64,000 nt of DNA from Litoreibacter janthinus (GTDB lineage Bacteria; Pseudomonadota; Alphaproteobacteria; Rhodobacterales; Rhodobacteraceae), in assembly GCF_900111945.1 (NCBI RefSeq), contig NZ_FOYO01000001.1, positions 2,115,751-2,179,750 of the forward strand, written 5' to 3'. Below, one piece after another: positions 55,733-63,909 of this stretch. Position numbers and translations under genes: made by a program. The notes beneath the pieces were generated by a model. The model was not told the origin of the DNA. It was given only the letters and a program-made list of their open reading frames with translations, and made no database searches. Within the stretch, counting starts at the first letter, position 1. Each line of letters opens with the position of its first letter.

Positions 55733-56644
55733 ATGACCCCATTACCCCAGTCGATCGACGACACCATCGCACTTCTGGCCAAGCAGGATTACATCTGCGG
55801 CAGGGCATTGGCGACCGTGGTTTTCCTATCGCTGAAGCTGGGGCGCCCGATGTTTCTGGAGGGCGAGGCTGGGACCGGCAAGACCGAGATCGCGAAGGCC
55901 ATCGCCGCCGCATTGGGCCGTCGGTTGATCCGCTTGCAGTGTTACGAAGGGTTGGACGCGTCTTCCGCCGTCTATGAATGGAACTTCCCTGCGCAGATGG
56001 TGGCGATCCGCACCGCGGAAGCGACCGGATCGGCTGATCGTGATGCATTGCAGGCCGAACTGTTTTCCGACGACTACTTGACCGCCCGCCCGCTGTTGGA
56101 AGCCATGCAGCCCCAAGAGGGTGGCCCGCCGGTATTGCTGATTGATGAGCTGGATCGCACCGACGCGCCGTTTGAGGCGTTCTTGATGGAAGCGCTTTCC
56201 GATTTCCAAGTCACGATCCCAGAGCTTGGTACGATCAAAGCGGCCGAGCCTCCGATCGTGATCCTGACCTCCAACCGCACCCGCGAAGTGCATGACGCTC
56301 TGAAGCGGCGCTGCCTTTATCATTGGGTGGACTACCCGGATTTCGAGCGAGAGATGGAAATTCTGCACGCGCGCGCGCCCGAGGCGCAGGAGGCGTTGAG
56401 CCAAGAGATTGTGGGCTTCGTGCAAAAGCTGCGCAAGGAGGATTTGTTCAAATCCCCCGGTGTCGCCGAAACCATCGATTGGGCAAAATGCCTGCTGGCG
56501 CTGGACGTCATCGCAATGAGCCCAGAGGTCATCGCCGACACCCTTGGCGCGATATTGAAGTACCAAGACGACATCCAGAAAATCCAAGGCTCCGAGGCGA
56601 AGCGCATTCTCGAAGAGGTACGCGAGGAACTGGCAGACGCGTAA
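55733..56644 (+). CDS. MoxR-family AAA+ ATPase (CoxD-like)
   Basis: 303 aa from MTPLPQSIDDTIALLAKQ, with GGAGGAG seven bases upstream; earlier ATGs are not supported. Walker A GEAGTGKTE (44-52), Walker B VLLIDELDRTD and sensor-1 ILTSNRTREVHDALKRRC are clear. It belongs to the CoxD subgroup of MoxR ATPases, which pair with a VWA protein (CoxE) and load or insert sulfur and copper into molybdenum hydroxylases. The CoxE-like gene follows after one unrelated gene. Confidence 0.9.
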   Translation: MTPLPQSIDDTIALLAKQDYICGRALATVVFLSLKLGRPMFLEGEAGTGKTEIAKAIAAALGRRLIRLQCYEGLDASSAVYEWNFPAQMVAIRTAEATGSADRDALQAELFSDDYLTARPLLEAMQPQEGGPPVLLIDELDRTDAPFEAFLMEALSDFQVTIPELGTIKAAEPPIVILTSNRTREVHDALKRRCLYHWVDYPDFEREMEILHARAPEAQEALSQEIVGFVQKLRKEDLFKSPGVAETIDWAKCLLALDVIAMSPEVIADTLGAILKYQDDIQKIQGSEAKRILEEVREELADA

Positions 56645-56702
56645 AACTGGTGCGAAAGCCATATCAAGGGTAAGCTGGCAGCATATTTGAACGGGAGGGC
56701 CC

Positions 56703-57389
56703 ATGAGTTTCGAAACCCTCGACAGCACGAAATTGATAATTTTGATGATTGCAGGCGCTGTTTTTGCAGGCGTCGGCCTTTACCTGCTTTTGCGTCCCAA
56801 ACCAGAAGGTGCCGCGAAGATCGAGCTTTTCGGGCTCAAATTCGAAAGCTCCTCCGCAGGTCTTCTTGTATTCTTGGTCGGCGCCGCCTTCATGTCGCTC
56901 CCGCTGTTCGTGAAGGAAAAGATTGAACCAAATGTGCCGATTGCGGTTGTGCCGAACGCGCCATCCAGCCCTAGGGCTCCAAGCAATCAGCCTGCTGAGA
57001 CGCAACCTGCCAATCCAATTGTTATAGCTGACGGTGCGATGATTGAAGAGGTGGAGCCGAACGACGGGGCGTTCGAAGCGAACGCACTTGCGTTGGGACA
57101 GCGTGCGAAAGGCACTGTGATCAAGGACAAGCCGGACTGGTTTGTGATCTTAGTGCCCGACGGAGGCATTGTCGGTGATCAAGTCATGTTGAAGCATGTG
57201 CGCGGATACGAAGTCCGCTTGGAGCTATATAACGCCCGTGAGGAGCATAAGGGCTGGATCAAGACCTCGGAAGGGGCCAAGTATCTTGAGATTAAATCTG
57301 ACTTTGAAGATCGGATATATTTGAAGGTGCACTCGGTCTATCCAGTCAATACGAGCGACTATGAAGTCGCAGTGGTCCCTTCGGATTGA
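56703..57389 (+). CDS. Membrane-anchored protein of unknown function between coxD-like and coxE-like genes
   Basis: 228 aa. Two hydrophobic helices (about 9-30 and 50-70) are followed by a proline-rich linker and a beta-rich periplasmic domain beginning EEVEPNDGAFEANALALGQRAKGTV and ending DYEVAVV, a pattern like the PPC/pre-peptidase C-terminal fold (EPNDxxxxA, then a D-W-F strand). It overlaps the usual coxD-coxE junction and ends 8 bp before the coxE-like ATG, so it is co-transcribed. I know no PPC-like protein as a Cox accessory, which makes the placement notable. Confidence 0.7.
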   Translation: MSFETLDSTKLIILMIAGAVFAGVGLYLLLRPKPEGAAKIELFGLKFESSSAGLLVFLVGAAFMSLPLFVKEKIEPNVPIAVVPNAPSSPRAPSNQPAETQPANPIVIADGAMIEEVEPNDGAFEANALALGQRAKGTVIKDKPDWFVILVPDGGIVGDQVMLKHVRGYEVRLELYNAREEHKGWIKTSEGAKYLEIKSDFEDRIYLKVHSVYPVNTSDYEVAVVPSD

Positions 57390-57397
57390 TTGGACAG

Positions 57398-58648
57398 ATG
57401 GCTGAATTCCCACCCCTAGAAATTCCCGACAGCGGCAAGTTGTCTGACAACATCACATGGTTCGCCCGCGCGTTGCGTGCAGCGGGTATTCCTGTGGGGA
57501 CAGGGCGTGTGATTGACGCCATCCGCGCGGTGGAGGCGTCGGGGTTTACCCGTAAGGCCGACTTTTTCTATGTGCTTCAGGCCTGCTTCGTGTCTCGGCC
57601 GGAACACCGTACGATCTTCTCCCAAGTCTTCCGGCTTTTCTGGCGAGACCCGCGTTATCTGGAACACATGATCGCAGCCCTCAGCCCAATGATCCGGGGC
57701 GTGCAGGAGGAGCAAAAGGCAAAGCCCGCCGAGAAGCGCGCGGCGGAGGCTTTGCTGGACGGTGTGAAACGCGACTTGCCGGAGGCGGAAGAGGAAAGCG
57801 AGGAGACCGAGATCGAGATCGACGCCTCCCGTACCATGTCCGGCGAGGAACGGCTGCGGTCGCTTGATTTTGAGCTGATGAGCAACGAAGAGATGGCTGC
57901 GGCGAAACGAATGCTCGCCAAGCTGACCTTGCCTGTTAGGCCGCTGGTCTCCCGCCGAACACGTCTCAATCCGAACGGCTCGCTGATTGACGGGCCTGCG
58001 ACCCTACGCGCGGCGATGCGACAGGGCGGCGAAATGCAGAACTTCGCGCTGAAAGCCCGCCGCGAACGCTGGCCCAATCTGGTGACGCTTTGCGATATCT
58101 CGGGGTCGATGTCGCAATATTCCCGCGCGGTGCTGCATTTCTTGCATGCGGTCAGCAATGAAAAGGGCGCGGGATGGGCCAAAGTGCATGCGTTTACCTT
58201 TGGCACGCAACTCACCAACATCACCCGCCATTTGGCGACCCGCGACGTGGACGCGGCACTCGCTGCCGCAGGCGCGCAGGCGCAGGATTGGGAAGGTGGC
58301 ACCAAGATCGGCACGTGCTTGCACCAGTTCAACCGCGACTGGTCGCGGCGCGTGATGGGAAGCGGCGCAGTTGTGTTGCTGATCACTGACGGGCTTGACC
58401 GCGACGATCCCGCCGCATTGGAGCATGAGATGAAGCGACTGCATCTCAGTGCCAAGAAGGTCATATGGTTAAACCCGCTTTTAAGGTGGGAGGAATTCGC
58501 TCCGAAAGCACGCGGCATCAAGGCGATGCTGCCCCATGTCGACAGCTTTCGCGCAGGCCACAACATTGCCGCACTGGAAGCGTTGGCCGAGGCGATCTCC
58601 CGACCCGATGATGCGGGCGAGAAAGCCCGCCTGATGGCGCTTCTTTAG
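57398..58648 (+). CDS. VWA domain protein, CoxE-like
   Basis: 416 aa from MAEFPPLEIPDSG. The C-terminal von Willebrand A domain has the metal-ion-dependent adhesion site DISGSMS (about residue 232) and the later LITDGLDRDDP. The N-terminal 200 residues are helical with an acidic patch (ESEETEIEIDAS). CoxE-type proteins act with the MoxR ATPase encoded just upstream in maturation of molybdenum hydroxylases such as CO dehydrogenase. The structural genes are not in the window. Confidence 0.88.
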   Translation: MAEFPPLEIPDSGKLSDNITWFARALRAAGIPVGTGRVIDAIRAVEASGFTRKADFFYVLQACFVSRPEHRTIFSQVFRLFWRDPRYLEHMIAALSPMIRGVQEEQKAKPAEKRAAEALLDGVKRDLPEAEEESEETEIEIDASRTMSGEERLRSLDFELMSNEEMAAAKRMLAKLTLPVRPLVSRRTRLNPNGSLIDGPATLRAAMRQGGEMQNFALKARRERWPNLVTLCDISGSMSQYSRAVLHFLHAVSNEKGAGWAKVHAFTFGTQLTNITRHLATRDVDAALAAAGAQAQDWEGGTKIGTCLHQFNRDWSRRVMGSGAVVLLITDGLDRDDPAALEHEMKRLHLSAKKVIWLNPLLRWEEFAPKARGIKAMLPHVDSFRAGHNIAALEALAEAISRPDDAGEKARLMALL

Positions 58649-58713
58649 CGCAAGAAGCGGGTCGATTCGATGATTGGTCAACGCCAGACTGGGCGCAGGA
58701 AAAGGAGAACCCC

Positions 58714-59178
58714 ATGCGCTACACACCCTATGATCAAGCCTTCGTCGATGCCGTGCGGGCTGGCGGCCCTGATGCCAATGGGCAAAAGGCCGAAGTTTCC
58801 ACAAGTGACGGCCACGGCTCGCCTTGCCGATGTTGCCTTGGCCAAGTGCCCGATGGCGCTTATATGCTGATTCTGGCCGCGCGCCCCTTCCCAGAGCCAC
58901 AACCTTATGCCGAGCTGGGCCCGATTTTTCTATGTGCAGAGGCCTGTACGCCGTATGAAGGGGCAGGCGCACCGCCCATCTTGACCAGCTCCCCCGATTA
59001 TTTGCTGAAAGCCTATTCCGCAGACAACCGTATCATCTACGGGACTGGCCAGATCACCTCCGCGGATCAGATCGAGGACTACGCCACGGCGCTTTTCGAG
59101 CGCGCAGATGTGGCCTACATTGATGCACGCTCTGCTCGAAATAACTGTTTTCTGACGAGGATATATCGTGACGACTGA
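58714..59178 (+). CDS. DUF1203 domain protein
   Basis: 154 aa. It matches DUF1203: SPCRCCLGQVPDGAYMLILAARPF, then YAELGPIFLCAEAC, and CFLTRIYRDD at the end. Function of the family is unknown. Its last 11 bases overlap the XdhC-type gene, so the two are probably coupled. Its position between the CoxE and XdhC homologues may be incidental. Confidence 0.85.
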   Translation: MRYTPYDQAFVDAVRAGGPDANGQKAEVSTSDGHGSPCRCCLGQVPDGAYMLILAARPFPEPQPYAELGPIFLCAEACTPYEGAGAPPILTSSPDYLLKAYSADNRIIYGTGQITSADQIEDYATALFERADVAYIDARSARNNCFLTRIYRDD

Positions 59179-60133
59179 CCTCAACGACATCCCGGCCATC
59201 GCCCTAAAGTGGCACCGCGCGGGCACAGGTGCGGCCTTGGCGACAGTGGTCGAAACTTGGGGGTCTGCCCCGCGCCCCGTCGGCTCTCAGCTGGCGATCT
59301 CAGGGCATGGGGATATCATGGGCTCCGTGTCTGGCGGCTGTGTCGAGGGGGCCGTTGTGGTCGAGGCGATGGACGCCTTGGATGACGGCAAACCGCGCCT
59401 GCTGGAATACGGCGTGTCTGACGATGAGGCCTTCGCAGTCGGGCTGGCCTGTGGCGGCACGATCCGTGTGTTGGTGGAGCCGGTCGGGGCCGCGATTTCC
59501 GAAGATTTGTTGGCTCAACTCGTAGAGGCTCGCGCGGCGTCCACGCCGATTGCCTACACGGTCGACACGGAAAGCTGGGTGCGCGAATTGGTCGGGCCAG
59601 ACTCATTTCCTGAGAGGTTCAAGTCTGACAAGTCTGGCTTCGAGGGCAGTCTTTTTGTTGCCATCCACAACCCCCCATTGCGGATGGCTGTGATCGGTGG
59701 CGTGCATATCGCCCAAAGCTTGCTGCCGATGGCGCGCGCCGCCGGATTTGCGCCGGTTCTGATTGACCCGCGCGAAGCCTTTGCCAGCGCGGAGCGGTTC
59801 CCGGAGACGACTCTGCTTCACGATTGGCCCGACGCCGCCCTTGATGCGGTCGGCATTGATGCCCGAACCGCTATTGTGACGCTGACCCATGACCCGAAGC
59901 TGGATGATCCAGCCATTCAGGCGGCATTGAGATCGAGCTGCTTTTACCTTGGTTGCCTTGGATCTACCCGAACGCATGCCAAACGCGTGGCGCGACTTGT
60001 CGAGGCCGGTTTTGACGAAGCACAGATCGCGCGCATTCATGCGCCGGTTGGCTTGAATATCGGCGCCAAGTCCCCCGCAGAAATCGCGGTAAGCATCATG
60101 GCGCAGATCATCCAGACATTGCGGCAAGGCTGA
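59168..60133 (+). CDS. XdhC/CoxI family molybdenum-cofactor sulfuration/insertion protein
   Basis: 321 aa from a GTG with GAGGA eight bases upstream. XdhC N-terminal motifs VVETWGSAPRPVGSQLAIS and MGSVSGGCVEGAVVVEA, and a C-terminal Rossmann-like domain (MAVIGGVHIAQSLLPMA, then LIDPREAFASAERF). XdhC binds the molybdenum cofactor and protects or sulfurates it before insertion in xanthine dehydrogenase-type enzymes. The stop overlaps the next ATG (TGATG). Confidence 0.9.
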   Translation: MTTDLNDIPAIALKWHRAGTGAALATVVETWGSAPRPVGSQLAISGHGDIMGSVSGGCVEGAVVVEAMDALDDGKPRLLEYGVSDDEAFAVGLACGGTIRVLVEPVGAAISEDLLAQLVEARAASTPIAYTVDTESWVRELVGPDSFPERFKSDKSGFEGSLFVAIHNPPLRMAVIGGVHIAQSLLPMARAAGFAPVLIDPREAFASAERFPETTLLHDWPDAALDAVGIDARTAIVTLTHDPKLDDPAIQAALRSSCFYLGCLGSTRTHAKRVARLVEAGFDEAQIARIHAPVGLNIGAKSPAEIAVSIMAQIIQTLRQG

Positions 60134-61131
60134 TGGAGTTCGGCCCAGTTCCAACGCAGAACGCGCACGGTGCAATCCTCGCGCACTCCGTTCAGGTTGC
60201 GGGGCAGCGATTGCGCAAGGGCGTGATCCTGCAGCAGCCCCAAATCGACCAGCTTGTCGCGGCGGGGGAGTATGAAGTCACTGTTGCGCGGCTTGACGCT
60301 GAGGATGTGCATGAAGACGATGCGGCCTTGCGCCTCGCGCAGGCCTTGGTGCCGGACGAGGCGGCTGCGCATCTGACGCTTGGCCCCGTTGGCACAGGGC
60401 GTTGCAACATTTTCGCCTCCGCCCCTGGCGTGGTTGAGATTGATGCTGACGCAATCAATACGCTGAATGCGATCCACCCGATGATCACCGTTTCGACGGT
60501 GCCGCAACTTCATCGTATGGGGCAAGGTGGTATGGTGGCCACGGTGAAAATCATATCCTACGGCGTGCCCGAGCAAGCGCTGGAGAAGACGCAAGTCGCG
60601 GGTCGTTCGGCGTTGCGTCTGGCAGTCGCCAGTTTGCGACGCGCGAGTTTCATTGAAACGGTGCTCGCCTCGCCATTGGCCTCCAAAGGGGAGGCTGCCA
60701 TTCGTGATCGGGTGGAAGCACTCGGGGCCGAGATGGACACCCCTATACAATGCGCCCATGACGTATCCGCATTGGCAGCAGCCCTGAAGCGAGCGGACGG
60801 GGATGTAATCTTGATACTCACGGCATCCGCCACCTCCGATCTGCGCGATACAGCGCCTGAAGCCGTCAGAAGAGCGGGCGGCTCGGTTGCTCATTTCGGG
60901 ATGCCGGTTGATCCCGGAAACCTGCTCTTTATTGGCGAGCTTGGTGGTCGGCCGGTGATCGGAATGCCGGGATGCGCGCGCTCACCTGCTCTCAACGGTG
61001 CGGATTGGGTGCTGGAGCGGGTGATTTGCGGTGTTCAAGTGCGGCCCGAAGACATCATGGGCATGGGGGTCGGCGGGCTGCTAAAGGAAATTCCGACGCG
61101 CCCGCACCCGCGCAATCCAAAACGAAGCTAG
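60133..61131 (+). CDS. Molybdopterin-binding protein (MoeA/MogA-like domain)
   Basis: 332 aa starting one base inside the XdhC stop. The C-terminal 180 residues resemble the MoaB/MogA-type cofactor-binding fold (ILILTASATSDLRDTAPEAVRRAGGSVAHFGMPVDPGNLLFIG, then PVIGMPGCARSPALNG). It ends LLKEIPTRPHPRNP. In many alphaproteobacteria a MobA-like nucleotidyltransferase is fused to this domain; here it is absent. It probably handles the molybdenum cofactor together with the XdhC-type protein. Confidence 0.82.
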   Translation: MEFGPVPTQNAHGAILAHSVQVAGQRLRKGVILQQPQIDQLVAAGEYEVTVARLDAEDVHEDDAALRLAQALVPDEAAAHLTLGPVGTGRCNIFASAPGVVEIDADAINTLNAIHPMITVSTVPQLHRMGQGGMVATVKIISYGVPEQALEKTQVAGRSALRLAVASLRRASFIETVLASPLASKGEAAIRDRVEALGAEMDTPIQCAHDVSALAAALKRADGDVILILTASATSDLRDTAPEAVRRAGGSVAHFGMPVDPGNLLFIGELGGRPVIGMPGCARSPALNGADWVLERVICGVQVRPEDIMGMGVGGLLKEIPTRPHPRNPKRS

Positions 61132-61134
61132 ATA

Positions 61135-61170
61135 AGAAAAAGCCCCGACGACCAGCGGGTCCTCGGGGCT
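61135..61170 (-). terminator. Rho-independent terminator for infC (minus strand)
   Basis: On the minus strand the stem AGCCCCGA / TCGGGGCT with a 14-nt loop is followed by TTTTTCTTAT, 25 bp after the infC stop codon. Confidence 0.88.
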
Positions 61171-61195
61171 CTCAAAATCAAACAAATCGGATAGA

Positions 61196-61741
61196 TCAGG
61201 CTTTCATCGGGCCGATCAGCATGATCATTTGGCGACCTTCCATCTTGGGGAAGTTCTCGACCTTGCCTTTGCCTTCGATGTCGTCAGCAACGCGTTCCAG
61301 AAGTTCGCGACCAAGGTTAAGGTGAGCCATCTCGCGACCACGGAAACGCAAGGTGACTTTCACCTTATCTCCGTTTTCCAGAAACTTGAAAACATTGCGC
61401 ATTTTCACATCATAGTCATTGGTATCCGTATTCGGACGAAACTTGACCTCTTTAATCTCGATGATCTTTTGCTTCTTGCGGGCCTCGGCCTCTTTCTTCT
61501 GGGTTTCGTACTTATACTTGCCGAAATCCATGATCTTGCAAACAGGCGGGCTGGCGTTTGGCGATATCTCGACGAGGTCAAGCCCGGCTTCTTCTGCCAT
61601 GGCCATTGCTCGGGCGGGCGTGACTACGCCCACGTTTTCGCCTTCTGCGCCAATAAGGCGAATTTCATCAGAGCGGATGCGGTCGTTGACGCGCGGTCCG
61701 GTTTCACGCACGGGTGGCGCATTGTGTGGTCTGCGGGCTAT
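61196..61741 (-). CDS. infC: Translation initiation factor IF-3, apparent AUA start
   Basis: 181 aa counted from the codon before [21 protein letters not shown], the usual N-terminus of alphaproteobacterial IF-3. That codon is ATA, preceded nine bases upstream by GAAGGA. The only canonical in-frame start further upstream is ATG at 61828, which would add 29 residues without family similarity, and the next downstream ATG lies inside the N-domain. IF-3 genes are known for non-AUG starts (AUU in E. coli) that let the factor repress its own translation. N-domain ([15 protein letters not shown]), lysine-rich linker ([17 protein letters not shown]) and C-domain are complete. Confidence 0.92.
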   Translation of the reverse strand: MARRPHNAPPVRETGPRVNDRIRSDEIRLIGAEGENVGVVTPARAMAMAEEAGLDLVEISPNASPPVCKIMDFGKYKYETQKKEAEARKKQKIIEIKEVKFRPNTDTNDYDVKMRNVFKFLENGDKVKVTLRFRGREMAHLNLGRELLERVADDIEGKGKVENFPKMEGRQMIMLIGPMKA

Positions 61742-61943
61742 GGCCTGAAGTCCTTCTTTTGTTACAGGTGTTTCGAGTTGCCAAAATAGAGGGCCGCAGC
61801 CCGTCCTACAAGTCGGTTTTCCGCCCATTTCGCCAAGACGGGGAAAAACAGTGGTGAAATCCCGTTGTAACCGACAACTCTATGGCATAGCTCACCGCAG
61901 CAAGCGGGGCGTTCCCCGCGCAAACATAGGGACTATTAGAAAT

Positions 61944-62885
61944 ATGCAACGTGGAATTATTGTCATTGTGGTGCTCGCGCTGCTCGGGCTGGGCGGATAT
62001 GCTTGGATGAACAAGGACGGCGACGCCATGGACGCTGTCAAAGAGGCAGCCGGTGACGCCACAACTGCTGTTGAAGGTGCCGTGGAAGCCACCACTGAAG
62101 CCGCATCCGAGGCTGCCGAAGCCGCCAGCGACACCGTGACCGAAACTGTTGAAGGTGCATCTGAAGCTGCTGCGGAAGCAGCCGACGCAGCGTCCGACGC
62201 TGTTGAGGGTGCCGTCGAGGGCGCAACCGAAGCTGCTGCAGATGCTGTGAACGCTGTTGAGGGCGCTGCGGAAGGTGCTGCAGAAGCCGCTGGCGAAGCA
62301 GTCGAAGCTGCGACCGACGCTGCTTCGGACGCTGCCAACGCTGTTGCTGATACCGCAGCCGAGGCCACAGAGGCCGCAACTGACGCTGTATCTGACGCTG
62401 CTGAGTCAACCACCGAAGCTGCCAACGAAGCTGCAACAGCAACATCCGACGCCGTCGAAGCAACCACTGACGCTGCAAGCGACGCTGCAAACACCGCCGC
62501 GGACACCGCTGCTGAAGCAACCGAAGCTGCGACCGATGCGGCTGCCGATACTGCGAACGCTGTCGCTGACACCGCATCTGACGCTGCGAACGCAACCGCT
62601 GATGCTGCTAGCGACGCAACCGACGCTGTTGCCGATACGACCGCAGAAGCAACCGACGCGGTGACCGGCACTGAAGCCGCTACCGACACCGGCTCAATGG
62701 CTGGTATGTCCGATCTGCTGACAGTTGACGGTTTCAACTACGACAAGGTGGTTGAAATGGTTGATAGCTCTGATCTGGGCGCCTTGACCAAGACCACACT
62801 GAAAACCGGTCTGAACCAAGCCAAAGACAACCCTGAAATGCTGTCTGGCGTTCTCGACAACATCAAAGCGGCAATGGGTATGTAA
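61944..62885 (+). CDS. Membrane-anchored, alanine-rich repetitive helical protein
   Basis: 313 aa from MQRGIIVIVVLALLGLGGYAWM, one N-terminal membrane helix. Residues about 28-250 contain little but Ala, Glu, Asp, Thr, Val and Ser in repeats of the type EAATDAASDAANAVADTA; a 51-residue unit recurs nearly intact (DNA copies start near 62316 and 62469). The composition predicts a long acidic alpha-helix or coiled coil, superficially like LEA or apolipoprotein repeats. A short C-terminal domain (LLTVDGFNYDKVVEMVDSS to IKAAMGM) follows. Function unknown; the antisense open frames here are side-effects of the repeats. Confidence 0.8.
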   Translation: MQRGIIVIVVLALLGLGGYAWMNKDGDAMDAVKEAAGDATTAVEGAVEATTEAASEAAEAASDTVTETVEGASEAAAEAADAASDAVEGAVEGATEAAADAVNAVEGAAEGAAEAAGEAVEAATDAASDAANAVADTAAEATEAATDAVSDAAESTTEAANEAATATSDAVEATTDAASDAANTAADTAAEATEAATDAAADTANAVADTASDAANATADAASDATDAVADTTAEATDAVTGTEAATDTGSMAGMSDLLTVDGFNYDKVVEMVDSSDLGALTKTTLKTGLNQAKDNPEMLSGVLDNIKAAMGM

Positions 62886-62930
62886 TCCTTGCCGTAATGT
62901 CTGATCCCTGCTTGGGGCCAGACGTTACCT

Positions 62931-62975
62931 AAAAAAAACGCCGCGTGGGATCATCCGACGCGGCGTATTTTATTT
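62931..62975. terminator. Bidirectional rho-independent terminator
   Basis: A run of eight A precedes the stem ACGCCGCGT / ACGCGGCGT (loop about 11 nt), and ATTTTATTT follows, so both the alanine-rich protein gene (plus) and fpr (minus) can end here. Confidence 0.88.
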
Positions 62976-62990
62976 ATGCTGTAGAGCGGT

Positions 62991-63857
62991 TTAGCCAACA
63001 AAGGCCTTTTCGACAACGTAGTGCTTTGGATCGCTATTGGCACCTTCTTCCAGCCCGAAACCTTCGAAGATTTCCTTAAGATCCATGTTCAGCCCGATGG
63101 AGCCGCAGACCATCGCGCGGTCCGTCTCTGGGGTCATCGGTGGCACACCCAAATCCGCGAACAGCTCACCGGAGCGCAGCTTGTCCGTGACGCGGCCCAT
63201 CTTGGGGCTCTCTTCTCGCGTTGTCGTCGGGTAGTAGACCAGCTTCTTGAGGTTGTCCTCGCCGATCAGCTCGCCCAGCAACTCGTCACTGCGGATTTCT
63301 TCGATCAGTTGGCGACCATATTCCAGCTCCGCCACTTCGCGGCAGGTGTGGGTGATGATCACTTCGTCATAGTCTTCGTAAGTCTGCGGGTCGCGTAGCA
63401 GGGAGGCGAAAGGCGCGAAGCCCGTGCCGGTGGCGAAGAACCACAACCGTTTGCCAGGCAGCAGCGCATCATGGACCAGCGTGCCAACGGGTTTCGGGCG
63501 CAGGATGATCTCGTCGCCGACTTTGATGTGCTGCAACTTCGAGGTCAGCGGCCCGTCTTGCACCTTGATGGAGTAGAACTCCAACTCTTCATCCCAGCTA
63601 GGGGACGCTATGGAATACGCACGCAGCAATGGTTTTTGCTTGCCTGACACGGGATCGGGGTCACCCATGAGGCCAATCATCACGAACTCACCGGAGCGGA
63701 AGCGCAACGATGCGGGACGGGTGACGCGGAAAGAGAACAGGCGGTCCGTCCAGTGCTTCACCTCGGTGACGGTTTGCGCGTCTGGCAAGGTTGGAACGGC
63801 TTTTACAGGAGCATTCATTGCAGTTACTTCATTCATGGCATTTGTCCGGCGAGGCAT
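62991..63857 (-). CDS. fpr: Ferredoxin--NADP(+) reductase
   Basis: 288 aa. GTGAGG is five bases before the first ATG; ATGs at 63836 and 63818 are alternatives. FAD site RAYSIASPSWDEELEFYSIKV, NADP site FATGTGFAPFASLLRD, HTCREVAELEYG, and the C-terminal KHYVVEKAFVG of the bacterial Fpr (subclass I) group. It shuttles electrons between NADPH and ferredoxin or flavodoxin, for example for oxidative stress or reductive assimilation. The neighbouring partial gene is on the same strand. Confidence 0.93.
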   Translation of the reverse strand: MPRRTNAMNEVTAMNAPVKAVPTLPDAQTVTEVKHWTDRLFSFRVTRPASLRFRSGEFVMIGLMGDPDPVSGKQKPLLRAYSIASPSWDEELEFYSIKVQDGPLTSKLQHIKVGDEIILRPKPVGTLVHDALLPGKRLWFFATGTGFAPFASLLRDPQTYEDYDEVIITHTCREVAELEYGRQLIEEIRSDELLGELIGEDNLKKLVYYPTTTREESPKMGRVTDKLRSGELFADLGVPPMTPETDRAMVCGSIGLNMDLKEIFEGFGLEEGANSDPKHYVVEKAFVG

Positions 63858-63909
63858 AACACCTCACCGGCCTTTCTAGAACTCTTGTGTCAGTTTTTAA
63901 ATGGGACGT

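Noticed and set aside
61742..61828. ATG at 61828 as the infC start
   Set aside because: It adds 29 residues without IF-3 similarity, while the family N-terminus begins at the ATA with a good ribosome site.
61892..62737. A 281-codon Ser/Ala/Val-rich antisense frame
   Set aside because: It is the reverse reading of the alanine-rich repeats (GCN codons reverse to NGC); no start signal or domain supports it.
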